Assembly (NCBI GenBank): GCA_023386835.1
Contig: JAEWIY010000114.1
Location: forward strand, 1-17,041
DNA length: 17,041 nucleotides
Source of the DNA: Verrucomicrobiota bacterium
GTDB taxonomy: Bacteria; Verrucomicrobiota; Verrucomicrobiia; Opitutales; Opitutaceae
Direction: 5' to 3'
In this document: positions 1 through 8,069 of the stretch, one piece after another
How positions within the stretch are numbered: position 1 is the stretch's first letter
Layout of the letters: each line of letters opens with the position of its first letter
Made by a program: the position numbers and the translations under genes
Notes under the pieces: model-generated
The model's input: the letters and a program-made list of their open reading frames with translations, nothing else
What the model was told of the DNA's origin: nothing
The model's database searches: none

Positions 1-1556
1 CCGTTGGGCAGGGGCAGCGCCGGTTCGACGCGGGGGTTCGCCACCATGCGCCAGATGCTGTAGTTGAAATCCGGTTGCGTGAATTCTTCGCTCCGCAGCG
101 TGTAGCGCGGCTGGAACATGAACTGCCACGACGGACCCGCACGGAACGCGACCCCCTGGCGGCGCAGGGCCAGCGCGAGCGAGGCGCCCTCGGACCAGTG
201 TTCACCGTCGAACACCAACAGTTTCGGCGCGTCCGGCTCCGGGTCGGTGGCCAGCGCGCGCTCGGCCGTTTGGCGAATCTGCAATCCGATCGGATCAGCG
301 TAGGACGACTCGTGCCGGAGCCCGTTGCTCGCCAGCACACCGGCGGCCACGATCGCGGGCAGGGCGAGCATGGCGAAGAACCAGCGGGGCAGCCGTCGGA
401 GCAGGACGTAACCGGCCATCAAATACACGAGAAAGTGCACCGCGTGGTAGAAGTGGCCGTTGAAGGCAAACATCGGCCCGGTCTGCGACAAACCCCAGAC
501 CACGCACAGCAGCACGGTCAGGCACCAGAAGCCGAGCAGGGTCCGCAGAGCCGGACGATTGCTCTGACGCGAGCGCAGCGCCGCCCGCAGCACGATCACG
601 AGGCTGGCGCCCCAGAGAATCAGCATGCCTGGGCGCTGGAAAAGCGCCTCGAGCGGCTGGGCCGCCTCAGTCGTTAGGATCACCTCGGGCCGGCGCGTGT
701 AGCTGATGAAACCGAGGAAGTACCACAACGAATCCCACACCGTTTTGTCGCCGGCGATGTTGGTGCGCACGTGGCGGAGGATCGCGTTGAGGTTGCTCTC
801 GTCCCCGCGGGTGGCGTCGATCACGAGCGGAGCCACAAAGGCGGCCAGCACGAGCAGCGCGGCGAGGTGCGCCGCAACGTGTGTGCGCAGGACCGCACCG
901 GGCCAGCGCGTTTTCTCGCGGCGTGATTGCACCGCGGCACAAACGTAAGCGACGAAAAAGAGCGTGCCGACAAAGAGCGGTTGCGCCACGTGTCCGTGGA
1001 CCAGGAACGAGCCGCTCAACACGGCCCAGGGCAGATGCGCCCAGCGTCCGCAGGCGATCCCCACACACGCGGCGAAAAACGCGAAGAACGGCATCAGCAG
1101 GACCTCGGGCGGCCAGATGCTGACGAGCACGTTGCGCGCGAGCGCGAAGTGAATCGCGCCGATGAGCAGGGCGAGCGGGATCAAACGCCGGCTGCCGATC
1201 GCGTCGCTCAACAACAGAAGACCAAGGACGAAGAAGGCGCTCTGGACCAGAATGCCGGTCAGCAGGTGAGCGTTGTACGGACTCGGCACGAGGTGGAGCG
1301 CATCGTGCCACACGCGTTCACCCAGGCCGTAGAGGTAGAAGAACGCCGGCCCGGGATGATTGAAATGAAACCGCGAGTAGTTGCCGTACAGTTCTTCGAA
1401 GTGCTTCGCCCGATCGATTTGCAGGGCGTTGACGGCGAAGTCGCTGATCTCGTGCACCTCTGTCTCGAACAGAAACGTGCGGTTGCCAAAAACGACGACG
1501 GCAGCAACGCCCAGGAACAGGAGCAGGGCGAGGAGGGCGGTGGAACGCTTCGGCAC
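1..1556 (-). CDS. Polytopic GT-C-like membrane protein, C-terminus cut by the window edge
   Basis: The frame is open from a GTG at 1556 to the left edge, giving at least 518 residues with no stop. It begins with a short basic stretch and a hydrophobic helix (about residues 6-24). A first loop follows with acidic residues (E31, E33, D39) and the motif FNHPGPAFFYLY near residues 65-76. Many leucine/valine-rich segments come next, then a soluble stretch (last ~100 visible residues) with a LVFDGEHWSEG motif. This layout is typical of GT-C fold glycosyltransferases that use polyprenyl-linked donors in the periplasm; the family is inferred, and substrate cannot be told. A TTG two codons upstream (1562) is an alternative start; no close Shine-Dalgarno is seen. 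It lies 52 nt downstream of the membrane protein at 1609-3177 on the same strand, so the two are probably cotranscribed. Confidence 0.8.
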   Translation of the reverse strand, partial: MPKRSTALLALLLFLGVAAVVVFGNRTFLFETEVHEISDFAVNALQIDRAKHFEELYGNYSRFHFNHPGPAFFYLYGLGERVWHDALHLVPSPYNAHLLTGILVQSAFFVLGLLLLSDAIGSRRLIPLALLIGAIHFALARNVLVSIWPPEVLLMPFFAFFAACVGIACGRWAHLPWAVLSGSFLVHGHVAQPLFVGTLFFVAYVCAAVQSRREKTRWPGAVLRTHVAAHLAALLVLAAFVAPLVIDATRGDESNLNAILRHVRTNIAGDKTVWDSLWYFLGFISYTRRPEVILTTEAAQPLEALFQRPGMLILWGASLVIVLRAALRSRQSNRPALRTLLGFWCLTVLLCVVWGLSQTGPMFAFNGHFYHAVHFLVYLMAGYVLLRRLPRWFFAMLALPAIVAAGVLASNGLRHESSYADPIGLQIRQTAERALATDPEPDAPKLLVFDGEHWSEGASLALALRRQGVAFRAGPSWQFMFQPRYTLRSEEFTQPDFNYSIWRMVANPRVEPALPLPN

Positions 1557-1608
1557 AGGCAAAAGGAGAGATGTAGGCCTCCCGGCGCGATGGGGGCCAG
1601 TTCGAACT

Positions 1609-3177
1609 TCAGCGCTCGGCGGTTGGCGCCGGCGGCTCCGACGCGCCCTCGGGCATCCAGCGCCAGGCGGTCACCTGGTCAAACTCGGCCCATCGTTGCC
1701 AGCCGGTGCCGCCAAATCGCTCCAGGGCGGCCTCTTGCTCGAAAGGGAACAGCAGCGCGTACAGCGGCTGGCCGCGTTGATGGCACGTTTTAACGATGCG
1801 GGCGGCGAGTTCCGGCGAGGCCATGTCCCATCGCACAAAGGTCAGATCCGTATAGTAGAGCAGGGCGCCGCTGGTTTGCATCGCGAGCACGACAGCATCC
1901 GCCGGCAGCGTGGACTGCGCCCAACGGGCCGCGTCGGCGTACATTTGTTCCTGTTCGGCCGAGAGGTGCGCGTGCAGGCGCCGGTTGGTGCTGACGAGGA
2001 GAACCACGGCCGCCCCGAGCAGAGCCGCGCCCAGCCAACCGTGCGCCAGCGAACTTGGCAGACCGCTGGCCGCTGCGCGCGCGACGCACAGCGCACCAAT
2101 CAGCAACGCCGGCGCGGACGGCAGGAGAAACCGCAGGAACCACCACGTGTGGTGGGTAAATTCATACACGGCATAGAGCCCGGCCACACTGCCAAACCAG
2201 AGCAGCAACAGCAGCGCCCGCCGGAAGTGCTGCCGCAGCAACCAGGGCAAGCCGATCACCAGCAGGACGAGCGGAGAGAAGAGTTGCGGCAGCCATTGCA
2301 CGTAATGCCGCAGCGTTGGGCCGAGCAGTTCCGCTCGAAACAGCTCACTCACGTCGCCATACCCGGTCGCCAGCCAGCTGCCGTAGGCCACTTCTGCATA
2401 CCGGAAATGGAAGAGCGCTCCCGGCAGGCCACCCACCGCGAAACGCACCCAGCGACGGAGGTCGCCGCCCAGCGCCAGCGCGACCGGCAGGATGAGGATC
2501 AGGTTGGTGGGCCGGAGCAGCACGGCTCCGGCGAATGCAAAACCGGCGAGGGACGCCCAGGCGGTTTTCGTGCGGCTGCGCTCCGCGGCCAGCACGGCAC
2601 CCGTGATCCAGACGAGCGCCGGCACGTCGCTCATCGGTTGTGTGCCCATGAACACGTAGAGCGGACTGGCGGCGAGCAGCAGCACCGCGGCAAGCGCCCA
2701 GCCGGGGGACAGTTCAAGGTGTCGGGCCAGAGCGTAGGTGAGCAGCAGACCGGCGAGGGTGTGCAGGATCAGGACAACCACGGGCGCGTGGTCCCAGCCG
2801 ACGAGCGGCGCCGCGGCACAGACGAGTAGCGACAATCCAGCCGGGTAGGTGGGGCGCATCCACGCCGGCGCGTCGGGCACGGGCGAGAAACCGAGCGGCA
2901 CGTAGAGAAACCCCGCCTCCGGTGTCGGCGGCACGCCTTCGATCGTCCGCACCGCGGTTTGAAGGGTGCCACCCGCGAGAATCCGCGCCTGGTTCAGGTA
3001 GCCGGACGAATCGGAACCGCCGGCGACGCCGCCCGTGTGACGCACCAGGAAAACAGCGTAAACCAGCAGCGTGCCGAGCAGCACCGCGGCGGCGAGACGG
3101 CGGTCGGAAGGGACGAGCTGCCGCAGGCGGAGAACGAACGCTCGCGATTGCATTCTTGCGTGGCGGAAGAGGCTCAA
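1609..3177 (-). CDS. GT-C/PMT-like glycosyltransferase membrane protein
   Basis: This is a 522-residue protein with about ten or more hydrophobic segments. The first loop carries SDSSGYL (residues 55-61), where D56 is placed like the catalytic or metal-binding acid of GT-C enzymes. RPTYPAGLSLL lies at 108-118 and TQPMSDVPA at 179-187, a second acid often seen in ArnT/PMT-like proteins. The C-terminal ~130 residues are soluble (YADAARWAQSTLPADAVVL onward), as in many GT39-like proteins with a periplasmic tail. The start is a TTG: an AGGGAGG sequence sits 9 nt upstream of it, whereas the ATG eight codons further in (3153) has no Shine-Dalgarno. It is divergent from the gene at 3213, only 35 nt away, and upstream of the partial membrane protein at 1-1556. 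Role: probably transfers a sugar from a lipid carrier; acceptor unknown. Confidence 0.85.
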   Translation of the reverse strand: MSLFRHARMQSRAFVLRLRQLVPSDRRLAAAVLLGTLLVYAVFLVRHTGGVAGGSDSSGYLNQARILAGGTLQTAVRTIEGVPPTPEAGFLYVPLGFSPVPDAPAWMRPTYPAGLSLLVCAAAPLVGWDHAPVVVLILHTLAGLLLTYALARHLELSPGWALAAVLLLAASPLYVFMGTQPMSDVPALVWITGAVLAAERSRTKTAWASLAGFAFAGAVLLRPTNLILILPVALALGGDLRRWVRFAVGGLPGALFHFRYAEVAYGSWLATGYGDVSELFRAELLGPTLRHYVQWLPQLFSPLVLLVIGLPWLLRQHFRRALLLLLWFGSVAGLYAVYEFTHHTWWFLRFLLPSAPALLIGALCVARAAASGLPSSLAHGWLGAALLGAAVVLLVSTNRRLHAHLSAEQEQMYADAARWAQSTLPADAVVLAMQTSGALLYYTDLTFVRWDMASPELAARIVKTCHQRGQPLYALLFPFEQEAALERFGGTGWQRWAEFDQVTAWRWMPEGASEPPAPTAER

Positions 3178-3186
3178 CTGTCGTCG

Positions 3187-3193
3187 CCTCCCT
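3187..3193 (-). promoter_or_regulatory. Shine-Dalgarno AGGGAGG deciding a TTG start
   Basis: On the minus strand AGGGAGG lies 9 nt before the TTG at 3177. It supports TTG initiation over the internal ATG at 3153, which has only a CCACGCAAGA context. Confidence 0.6.
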
Positions 3194-3212
3194 TCCTTCA
3201 GCGCAACCCAAG

Positions 3213-4820
3213 ATGCAGCCAGACCGCTTACTTGCCCGAGGTGCCTGTGCGGTTCGATGGCTCGCCGTCGCGGCCGGATTCGGCCTGTTCCTGTGGATGG
3301 TGGCGTTGGCCTACGTGCCGGGGCAGGGTTTCACCGGTTTGCTGCTGATCGGGGACGCTTCGGCCGAACGTTACCTGCCGGAATTGCGCGGACCCGACGT
3401 GTACCGGTACCCGGATCATGGCTACGACGCGCAACATTATGCCCAGCTGGCGCTGCGGCCCGCGCTCAACGATCCACAACTCGCCACGGCCGTGGACAAC
3501 CTGCCGTATCGGGCGCGGCGCATCCTGTTGCCCGCGCTCGCTTGGCTGCTCGGGGGCGGGTCGGCGCCCCAGGTGCTGACGACGTTCGCCCTGCTGCACG
3601 TGGCGGCGTGGCTCGGCCTGGCGCTGGTCTTGTGGCGTTGGTTGCCACCAACCTCGCCGGGCAATGTCGTGCGTTGGTTCGGCGTGATGTTCTCGCACGG
3701 GATGTGTTTCAGCGTGCGCGGCGCGGTGCCGGATGGCTTCGGCCTGCTGTTGATCGCGCTCGCCGTGATCGCGCTCGAGCGCGGTCGGCCCGTTCTCTCG
3801 GCGGTGGTGCTCGGAATGGGTGGATTGGCGCGCGAAACGACGCTGCTGGCCGGCGTCATGCTCGCGCCACGACAACTCACGCGCTCGGCGCTTGTTCGGG
3901 CGGTGGGTCTGGCCGTGGTGGTGGCCCTGCCGCTCGCACTTTGGGTCATGGTCTTGCGCTGGAAGCTCGGCGAGGCGGGCGCCGCGACGACGGGAAACTT
4001 CAGCTGGCCGTTCCTCGCGTACGGGCGCGAGTGGCGGGAGGCCTGGCTGCACCTGGATCTGCCCGGCAGCTGGATCGAACGAACCGCGAGCTTGTGTGCG
4101 ATCGTGGCACTGACGGTGCAGGCCCTCGTGATCGCCGTGCGGCCGCGGCTGCAGGATGCCTGGTGGCGAGTGGGTGCGGGGTACGCCGTGCTGCTGGTCG
4201 TCCTGGGCGACCTCGTTTGGGAGGGAGTGCCGGGCGCGGCGGCGCGGGTGCTGTTGCCGCTCACGCTGGCATTCAACCTCGTGCTGCCGCGCGGGCGTCG
4301 TTGGTGGTGGGTGTTGTTGTTGGGCAACCTCACCGTTGTGCCAGCGGTGCTCACGTCGACGGTTGGCGTGCGGGACTTCGTCAGCGTGCACGGACCGAGC
4401 GCACTGACGAAGACAGAGACGGGTGAGTGGCTCCGGGTCGAACCTGGAGCGGAGTGGCAGCCGCTGGAACACTCCCCGTGGGGTCGGCACCGCTGGCGCT
4501 GGGCGGACGGTCCGGCTACGCTGCGAGTTTACAACCCGCACCCGCATCCGGTGGCGGCACGGATCCGCTTCGGACTGGCGGCGGCGCAGGAGCAGCGGGC
4601 CGAACTGCGTTACGCCGGGCAGGTGTTGTGGACCGGAACGATCGGTCGACGACCGATCCAGGCTGAGGTGTCCAACGTCCGGATACCCTCAGGCGTGAGC
4701 GAGTGGATCTTCGCGACCGACGGGATGGCGCAATCCGCCGGTCCGGGCGATCCGAGGCTCATCCTCTTCAACTTGCGTGACGTCCGGCTTGAGCTGACCG
4801 GGCCGCTGCCGCCACCGTGA
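3213..4820 (+). CDS. Polytopic membrane protein, first of a tandem paralogous pair
   Basis: The 535-residue product starts at ATG 3213; the frame is open further upstream but that part is antisense to the neighbouring gene and unlikely. An N-terminal helix (about 14-34) is followed by PGQGFTGLLLIGD (36-48), GYDAQHYAQLALRP (70-83) and DNLPYRARRILLP (95-107). The GYDxQxY and YRAxRxL motifs recur in a group of GT-C-like bacterial membrane proteins with no assigned function that I know. Several more helices follow, then a soluble C-terminal part of about 140 residues with a beta-rich look (WRWADGPATLRVYNP onward). The whole protein aligns with its downstream neighbour. No convincing Shine-Dalgarno precedes the ATG. 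Likely role: lipid-linked sugar transfer or another glycan-assembly step in the inner membrane; specificity unknown. Confidence 0.82.
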   Translation: MQPDRLLARGACAVRWLAVAAGFGLFLWMVALAYVPGQGFTGLLLIGDASAERYLPELRGPDVYRYPDHGYDAQHYAQLALRPALNDPQLATAVDNLPYRARRILLPALAWLLGGGSAPQVLTTFALLHVAAWLGLALVLWRWLPPTSPGNVVRWFGVMFSHGMCFSVRGAVPDGFGLLLIALAVIALERGRPVLSAVVLGMGGLARETTLLAGVMLAPRQLTRSALVRAVGLAVVVALPLALWVMVLRWKLGEAGAATTGNFSWPFLAYGREWREAWLHLDLPGSWIERTASLCAIVALTVQALVIAVRPRLQDAWWRVGAGYAVLLVVLGDLVWEGVPGAAARVLLPLTLAFNLVLPRGRRWWWVLLLGNLTVVPAVLTSTVGVRDFVSVHGPSALTKTETGEWLRVEPGAEWQPLEHSPWGRHRWRWADGPATLRVYNPHPHPVAARIRFGLAAAQEQRAELRYAGQVLWTGTIGRRPIQAEVSNVRIPSGVSEWIFATDGMAQSAGPGDPRLILFNLRDVRLELTGPLPPP

Positions 4821-6427
4821 ACCCGATGCCATCCACCGGGGAACAACGAAGACTGCTGCCAACGATCGCCATGATCGGGTTGGTCGTGCTCTTCCTTGGA
4901 CTGATGGCGCGGTTTCACTCGCCGGGGCAGGGGTTCAGCAGCCTGCTGATGCTGGGGGATCACACGATCACGCAGACGGTGCCGGAACTGCGGGAGCTCG
5001 ACCTCTTTGTGCTCCGCGACTCGCCCGGGTATGATGCGCAGCACTACGTGCAACTCGCCTTGCGCCCCGACCTGCGCGACCCGGCGCTCGTGGGCGCGGT
5101 GGACAATCTGCCGTACCGGGCCCGGCGGATGGCCCTGAGTTGGATCGCCTGGCTGGTGGGAGGCGGTGAGCCCGGCCGGATCGTGCAGGTTTATGCGTTG
5201 CTCAATGTGGCTGCCTGGCTCGGGCTGGCGGGGCTGCTGCTGCGCTGGCTTCCGGCCAGCTCCTGGCAGAACGTCTTCCGGTGGTTCGCCATCCTGTTTG
5301 GCTGTGGAGCGGTGTTCAGCGTACGCGGCTCGCTGGTGGATCTGCCGGGCTTGTTGGCGCTCGCGGCGGGAGTGGCGCTGATCGAGAGCCGCCGGGCGTG
5401 GGCGGGGGCGCTGGTGCTTGGTTTTGGGGGCATGATTCGTGAAACGGGTGTGCTCGGGGCCACGGCGCTTTTGCCCACGTCACGCTCGTGGCGGGCCTGG
5501 ATCGAGGCGGCGGCGCGGGCGGCGCTCGCCGTTGGACCGGCCGTCGCGTGGCTGATTTATGTGACGGTGACGCTCGGCCGTGCCCAGGATGTGGGTACAC
5601 GCAATTTTACGTGGCCGTTCGCGGGCTGGTGGTGGGCGTGGCAGGAGGCGATCCGGCAAGGTCGGCTGGACCTGCCCTTCCTCGAACGCACGGCGAGCCT
5701 GTGGGTCGTGTGCGCGCTGACCGTGCAGGCGTTGGTCATCCTGCTGCGGCCCCGCTGGCGCGAGGTTTGGTGGCGCGTGGGGTTGGCCTATGTGCTTCTG
5801 ATGATACCGCTGGGTGTGCTTGTGTGGGAAGGTCAGCCGGGCGCGGCCGCCCGCGTGCTGCTGCCGCTGACGTTGGCGTTTAACCTCCTCGTGCCGCACG
5901 GGCGACGCTGGTGGCCGGTGCTTGTGCTCGGTAACCTGACGCTGCTGCCGTCAGTGCTCGCGTTGCCGACCACCATTCCGGAAGTCCATCGGATCGAGGC
6001 TCGTAACGCGGAGCTCGATTCGCGCCCGACGGGTGACTGGCGCGTCTGGTATGATCAATTCTGGTACAACACGGAAGCCTCCCGCTGGGGCACTCGGCGC
6101 TGGCGCTGGGCCAGCGGCACGGCGAGTGTGGTGATCTTCAATCCGCAGGAGCAGCCCGTGGTCACGCAGTGGAGCTTCGAGCTCGCCAGCGACGAAAAAC
6201 GGCCGGTCAGCGTGGAACGTGGCGACGAGGTTCTCTGGCGCGGCGAGGCCGGGCCCGCCGGAGTGGTGGGCTCAATCGAGGCCGTGTCGTTGCCGCCTGG
6301 TTACAGCCGGTGGACCTTCGCCACGCCGGCCCAGGAGGTGGAGTCGAGCGTGCTTGATCCGCGACCGCTCGCCTTCCGGTTGAAGTCGTTCGAAATCCAC
6401 GTGCTCGGAGCTGAAGCGTCGCAGTGA
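4817..6427 (+). CDS. Polytopic membrane protein, second tandem paralog
   Basis: This 536-residue protein is a paralog of the product at 3213-4820: SPGQGFSSLLMLGD, GYDAQHYVQLALRP (71-84), AVDNLPYRARR, ERTASLWVVCALTVQALVI and AARVLLPLTLAFNL all recur in the same order. Its GTG start overlaps the previous stop (GTGA, 4 nt), which points to translational coupling. An ATG three codons later (4826) is the alternative; neither has a clear Shine-Dalgarno. Hydrophobic helices fill most of the first ~390 residues. The C-terminal ~140 residues are soluble and beta-rich, containing WRWASGTASVVIFNP and LPPGYSRWTFATP. Function is unknown beyond a GT-C-like architecture. Having two related copies in one operon suggests either two similar sugar transfers or a heteromeric pair (inference). 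Confidence 0.83.
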   Translation: MNPMPSTGEQRRLLPTIAMIGLVVLFLGLMARFHSPGQGFSSLLMLGDHTITQTVPELRELDLFVLRDSPGYDAQHYVQLALRPDLRDPALVGAVDNLPYRARRMALSWIAWLVGGGEPGRIVQVYALLNVAAWLGLAGLLLRWLPASSWQNVFRWFAILFGCGAVFSVRGSLVDLPGLLALAAGVALIESRRAWAGALVLGFGGMIRETGVLGATALLPTSRSWRAWIEAAARAALAVGPAVAWLIYVTVTLGRAQDVGTRNFTWPFAGWWWAWQEAIRQGRLDLPFLERTASLWVVCALTVQALVILLRPRWREVWWRVGLAYVLLMIPLGVLVWEGQPGAAARVLLPLTLAFNLLVPHGRRWWPVLVLGNLTLLPSVLALPTTIPEVHRIEARNAELDSRPTGDWRVWYDQFWYNTEASRWGTRRWRWASGTASVVIFNPQEQPVVTQWSFELASDEKRPVSVERGDEVLWRGEAGPAGVVGSIEAVSLPPGYSRWTFATPAQEVESSVLDPRPLAFRLKSFEIHVLGAEASQ

Positions 6428-6525
6428 CGGGGCAAGACCCCCGCGAATGATGCGGATGGTCGCGAATGGGAACAGGCGAGGGGCTCTGAACGGTGCGGGC
6501 CTCGCTTCGATCGCTGAGGGCTCCG
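6428..6525. other. Short intergenic region between convergent genes with repeat traces
   Basis: These 98 bp hold the 3' flanks of two convergent genes. CGCGAATGA, TGCGGATGG and TCGCGAATG follow each other near 6442-6469 and resemble the CGCGAATG pair at 12844-12863. A weak GCGAGG...CCTCGC stem follows near 6476-6506. No strong terminator with a T-run is visible. Confidence 0.4.
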
Positions 6526-7281
6526 TCAGTCCTTGAAGAGAAGGACCAGTCCGGTCCGGCGCGGACGGAAGAACCAGCGGTTGATCCGCCACAGGCTCAG
6601 CAGTTGGCGCCCGCGCAAATCGCGCGGGGAGGTGCCCTTCGTGTAGCCGGGACGGTAGAGCTGGCGGAGGTAATCCTGAGGCAGTGGCAGCACGGTGTGG
6701 CGGCGGAATCCGACCCGTTCGCCGAGCGCGATGATCTTGGACGGCGGCATGTCGTTCTCGTGCACACCAAACTCCTCCACCGCCCGCCGCGATTCCGCGG
6801 TCCCGGAATGCCCTTCGCCGGGCTCGAAACACATCATGACGCCACCACTGGACAGTGTGCGATACCCGGCGCGCACCGCCTCCTCCGCCGATTCGGCGTG
6901 GTGCAGGGCGTCGTAGAAGATCACGTAGTGCGTCGGCAGGTTGATCGCCACGTCCTCGAAGTCGGCGACCTGAAAGGACGCGTGCGGCACGTGGCGGCGC
7001 TGTCGCTCCTGCTCGGCCAACGCGATGGCCTCGGGCGCGATGTCGACGCCGATGACCTCGTATCCCGTCTCGGCAAACATCAGGCTGAGCCAGCCCGTGC
7101 CGCAGCCGAACTCGACCACACGCGCCGGCGGCGGGCGCATCATGCTCAGCATCGCGCTGAAATCCGAGAGGTAACGCATCGTGCGCTCCTGCCCGTCGAA
7201 CGGCTTGCGCAAGGCATGCTGCCGGCCCGCCTCGCCAATCCGCGCGTAGTATTCGCGTTCACCTTTCTTCGGGTCGTGCAT
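6526..7281 (-). CDS. Class I SAM-dependent methyltransferase
   Basis: The 251-residue protein carries the SAM-binding motif I VVEFGCGTGWL at residues 55-65, the acidic residue ending strand 2 in GVDIA (D80), a motif-IV-like FYDALHH at 122-128, and a post-III segment LSSGGVMMCFEPGEG at 143-157. These mark a Methyltransf_11/25-type fold. The C-terminal ~70 residues (YLRQLYRPGYTKG and a basic RINRWFFRPRR stretch) may set acceptor or membrane contact. ATG 7281 is chosen because it sits 2 nt after the stop of the preceding methyltransferase; the frame is open further upstream only inside that gene. Third gene of the minus-strand operon GT4, methyltransferase, methyltransferase. Substrate unknown; methylation of a sugar or of the glycan terminus fits the context. 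Confidence 0.85.
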   Translation of the reverse strand: MHDPKKGEREYYARIGEAGRQHALRKPFDGQERTMRYLSDFSAMLSMMRPPPARVVEFGCGTGWLSLMFAETGYEVIGVDIAPEAIALAEQERQRRHVPHASFQVADFEDVAINLPTHYVIFYDALHHAESAEEAVRAGYRTLSSGGVMMCFEPGEGHSGTAESRRAVEEFGVHENDMPPSKIIALGERVGFRRHTVLPLPQDYLRQLYRPGYTKGTSPRDLRGRQLLSLWRINRWFFRPRRTGLVLLFKD

Positions 7282-7283
7282 GG

Positions 7284-8060
7284 TCAATCGGGGCGGCGGC
7301 GGGCGAGGTAACGGTGGCTCACGATATCCGGCCCGGCGGAAGGCAGCGTATCCACCGCAAGGATATCCGCCCCGGCCGCACCCAACGTGGCCTCGACCGC
7401 TTCGCGTGGCAACAGGTGCATGTCCATCACCGGTTCCAGCACGAGCCAACGGCGCAGGTGGGGTCGCAGGTGATTCCAGAGCGTGCCGGGCCACCAGGTG
7501 AGCCGCCGGCGTGGCGGAGGGCGGACCCAGGCACTGGGCGCCTGCACGACGATCAAGCCGCCCGGGCGGGTGACGCGCACCATCTCGGCGAGATAGCGGT
7601 GGCTCGCCGCCGGCGGCACGTGCTGCAGGGTGATCAAGCTAAGCACGAAGCTGAACCGGCCGTCCGGCCAGCGACGCAGGTCCGGGCTGCGGTTTTCGAC
7701 GAAGGCGACGCGTTCGCCCAAGCGGCTCGCGTGACGCCGCGCCAGATCCAGCATGTGCGAAGCGATGTCGACGCCAGTAACCTTATCGAAGTGCTTCGCC
7801 AAGCCCTGGGACAGTCGCCCAACGCCGCACCCAAAATCAAGTGCTTCTCCGTTCGGCTTCCACTCGGGACAAATCTCCCGGACACGCTGCAGCGTCGCGT
7901 CGACGTCGCGCTGGCCGGTGGCGAAAAACTCGTCCACCTGCCACCGGTTGTCCTTCTTTTCCGGCTCCGTCAGCACCGCCCAATACGCGTCCGTCTGCGC
8001 AAAACGGTTCCAGTGTCGTCGCGTCAGGAACAGATTGAAGCGAGCGCGGGGCGTGATCAT
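7284..8060 (-). CDS. Class I SAM-dependent methyltransferase
   Basis: The 258-residue protein has motif I ALDFGCGVGRLS at residues 73-84, GVDIASHML with D98 expected to bind the SAM ribose, FSFVLSLITLQHV at 136-148 (motif IV region), and VTRPGGLIVVQAP at 163-175 (post-motif III). The N-terminal ~70 residues, rich in W and charged residues, look like the lid helices common to this fold. It starts at ATG 8060, 9 nt after the TAA of the upstream GT4 gene, without an obvious Shine-Dalgarno, and ends 2 nt before the next methyltransferase, so coupled translation is likely. The two neighbouring methyltransferases are only distantly alike, so they probably have different targets. O-methylation of sugars made by the GT4 operon is an inference. 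Confidence 0.87.
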   Translation of the reverse strand: MITPRARFNLFLTRRHWNRFAQTDAYWAVLTEPEKKDNRWQVDEFFATGQRDVDATLQRVREICPEWKPNGEALDFGCGVGRLSQGLAKHFDKVTGVDIASHMLDLARRHASRLGERVAFVENRSPDLRRWPDGRFSFVLSLITLQHVPPAASHRYLAEMVRVTRPGGLIVVQAPSAWVRPPPRRRLTWWPGTLWNHLRPHLRRWLVLEPVMDMHLLPREAVEATLGAAGADILAVDTLPSAGPDIVSHRYLARRRPD

Positions 8061-8069
8061 GGCGCCGCG

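Noticed and set aside
667..1311. Minus-strand open frame of 214 codons within the first gene
   Set aside because: It is out of frame with the continuous membrane-protein frame read from 1556 to the left edge. It is arginine-rich and has no hydrophobic segments.
927..1793. Plus-strand open frame of 288 codons
   Set aside because: It is the complement of two minus-strand membrane genes and their spacer; composition is charged and motif-free.
1381..2829. Long open frame (482 codons) on the plus strand
   Set aside because: It lies opposite the GT-C-like gene at 1609-3177. Its product is rich in R, Q, H and P with no motifs, as expected for the antisense of a high-GC gene.
3228..4547. Long open frame (439 codons) on the minus strand
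   Set aside because: It is antisense to the membrane protein at 3213-4820. The product is a low-complexity R/Q/H-rich chain without helices or domains.
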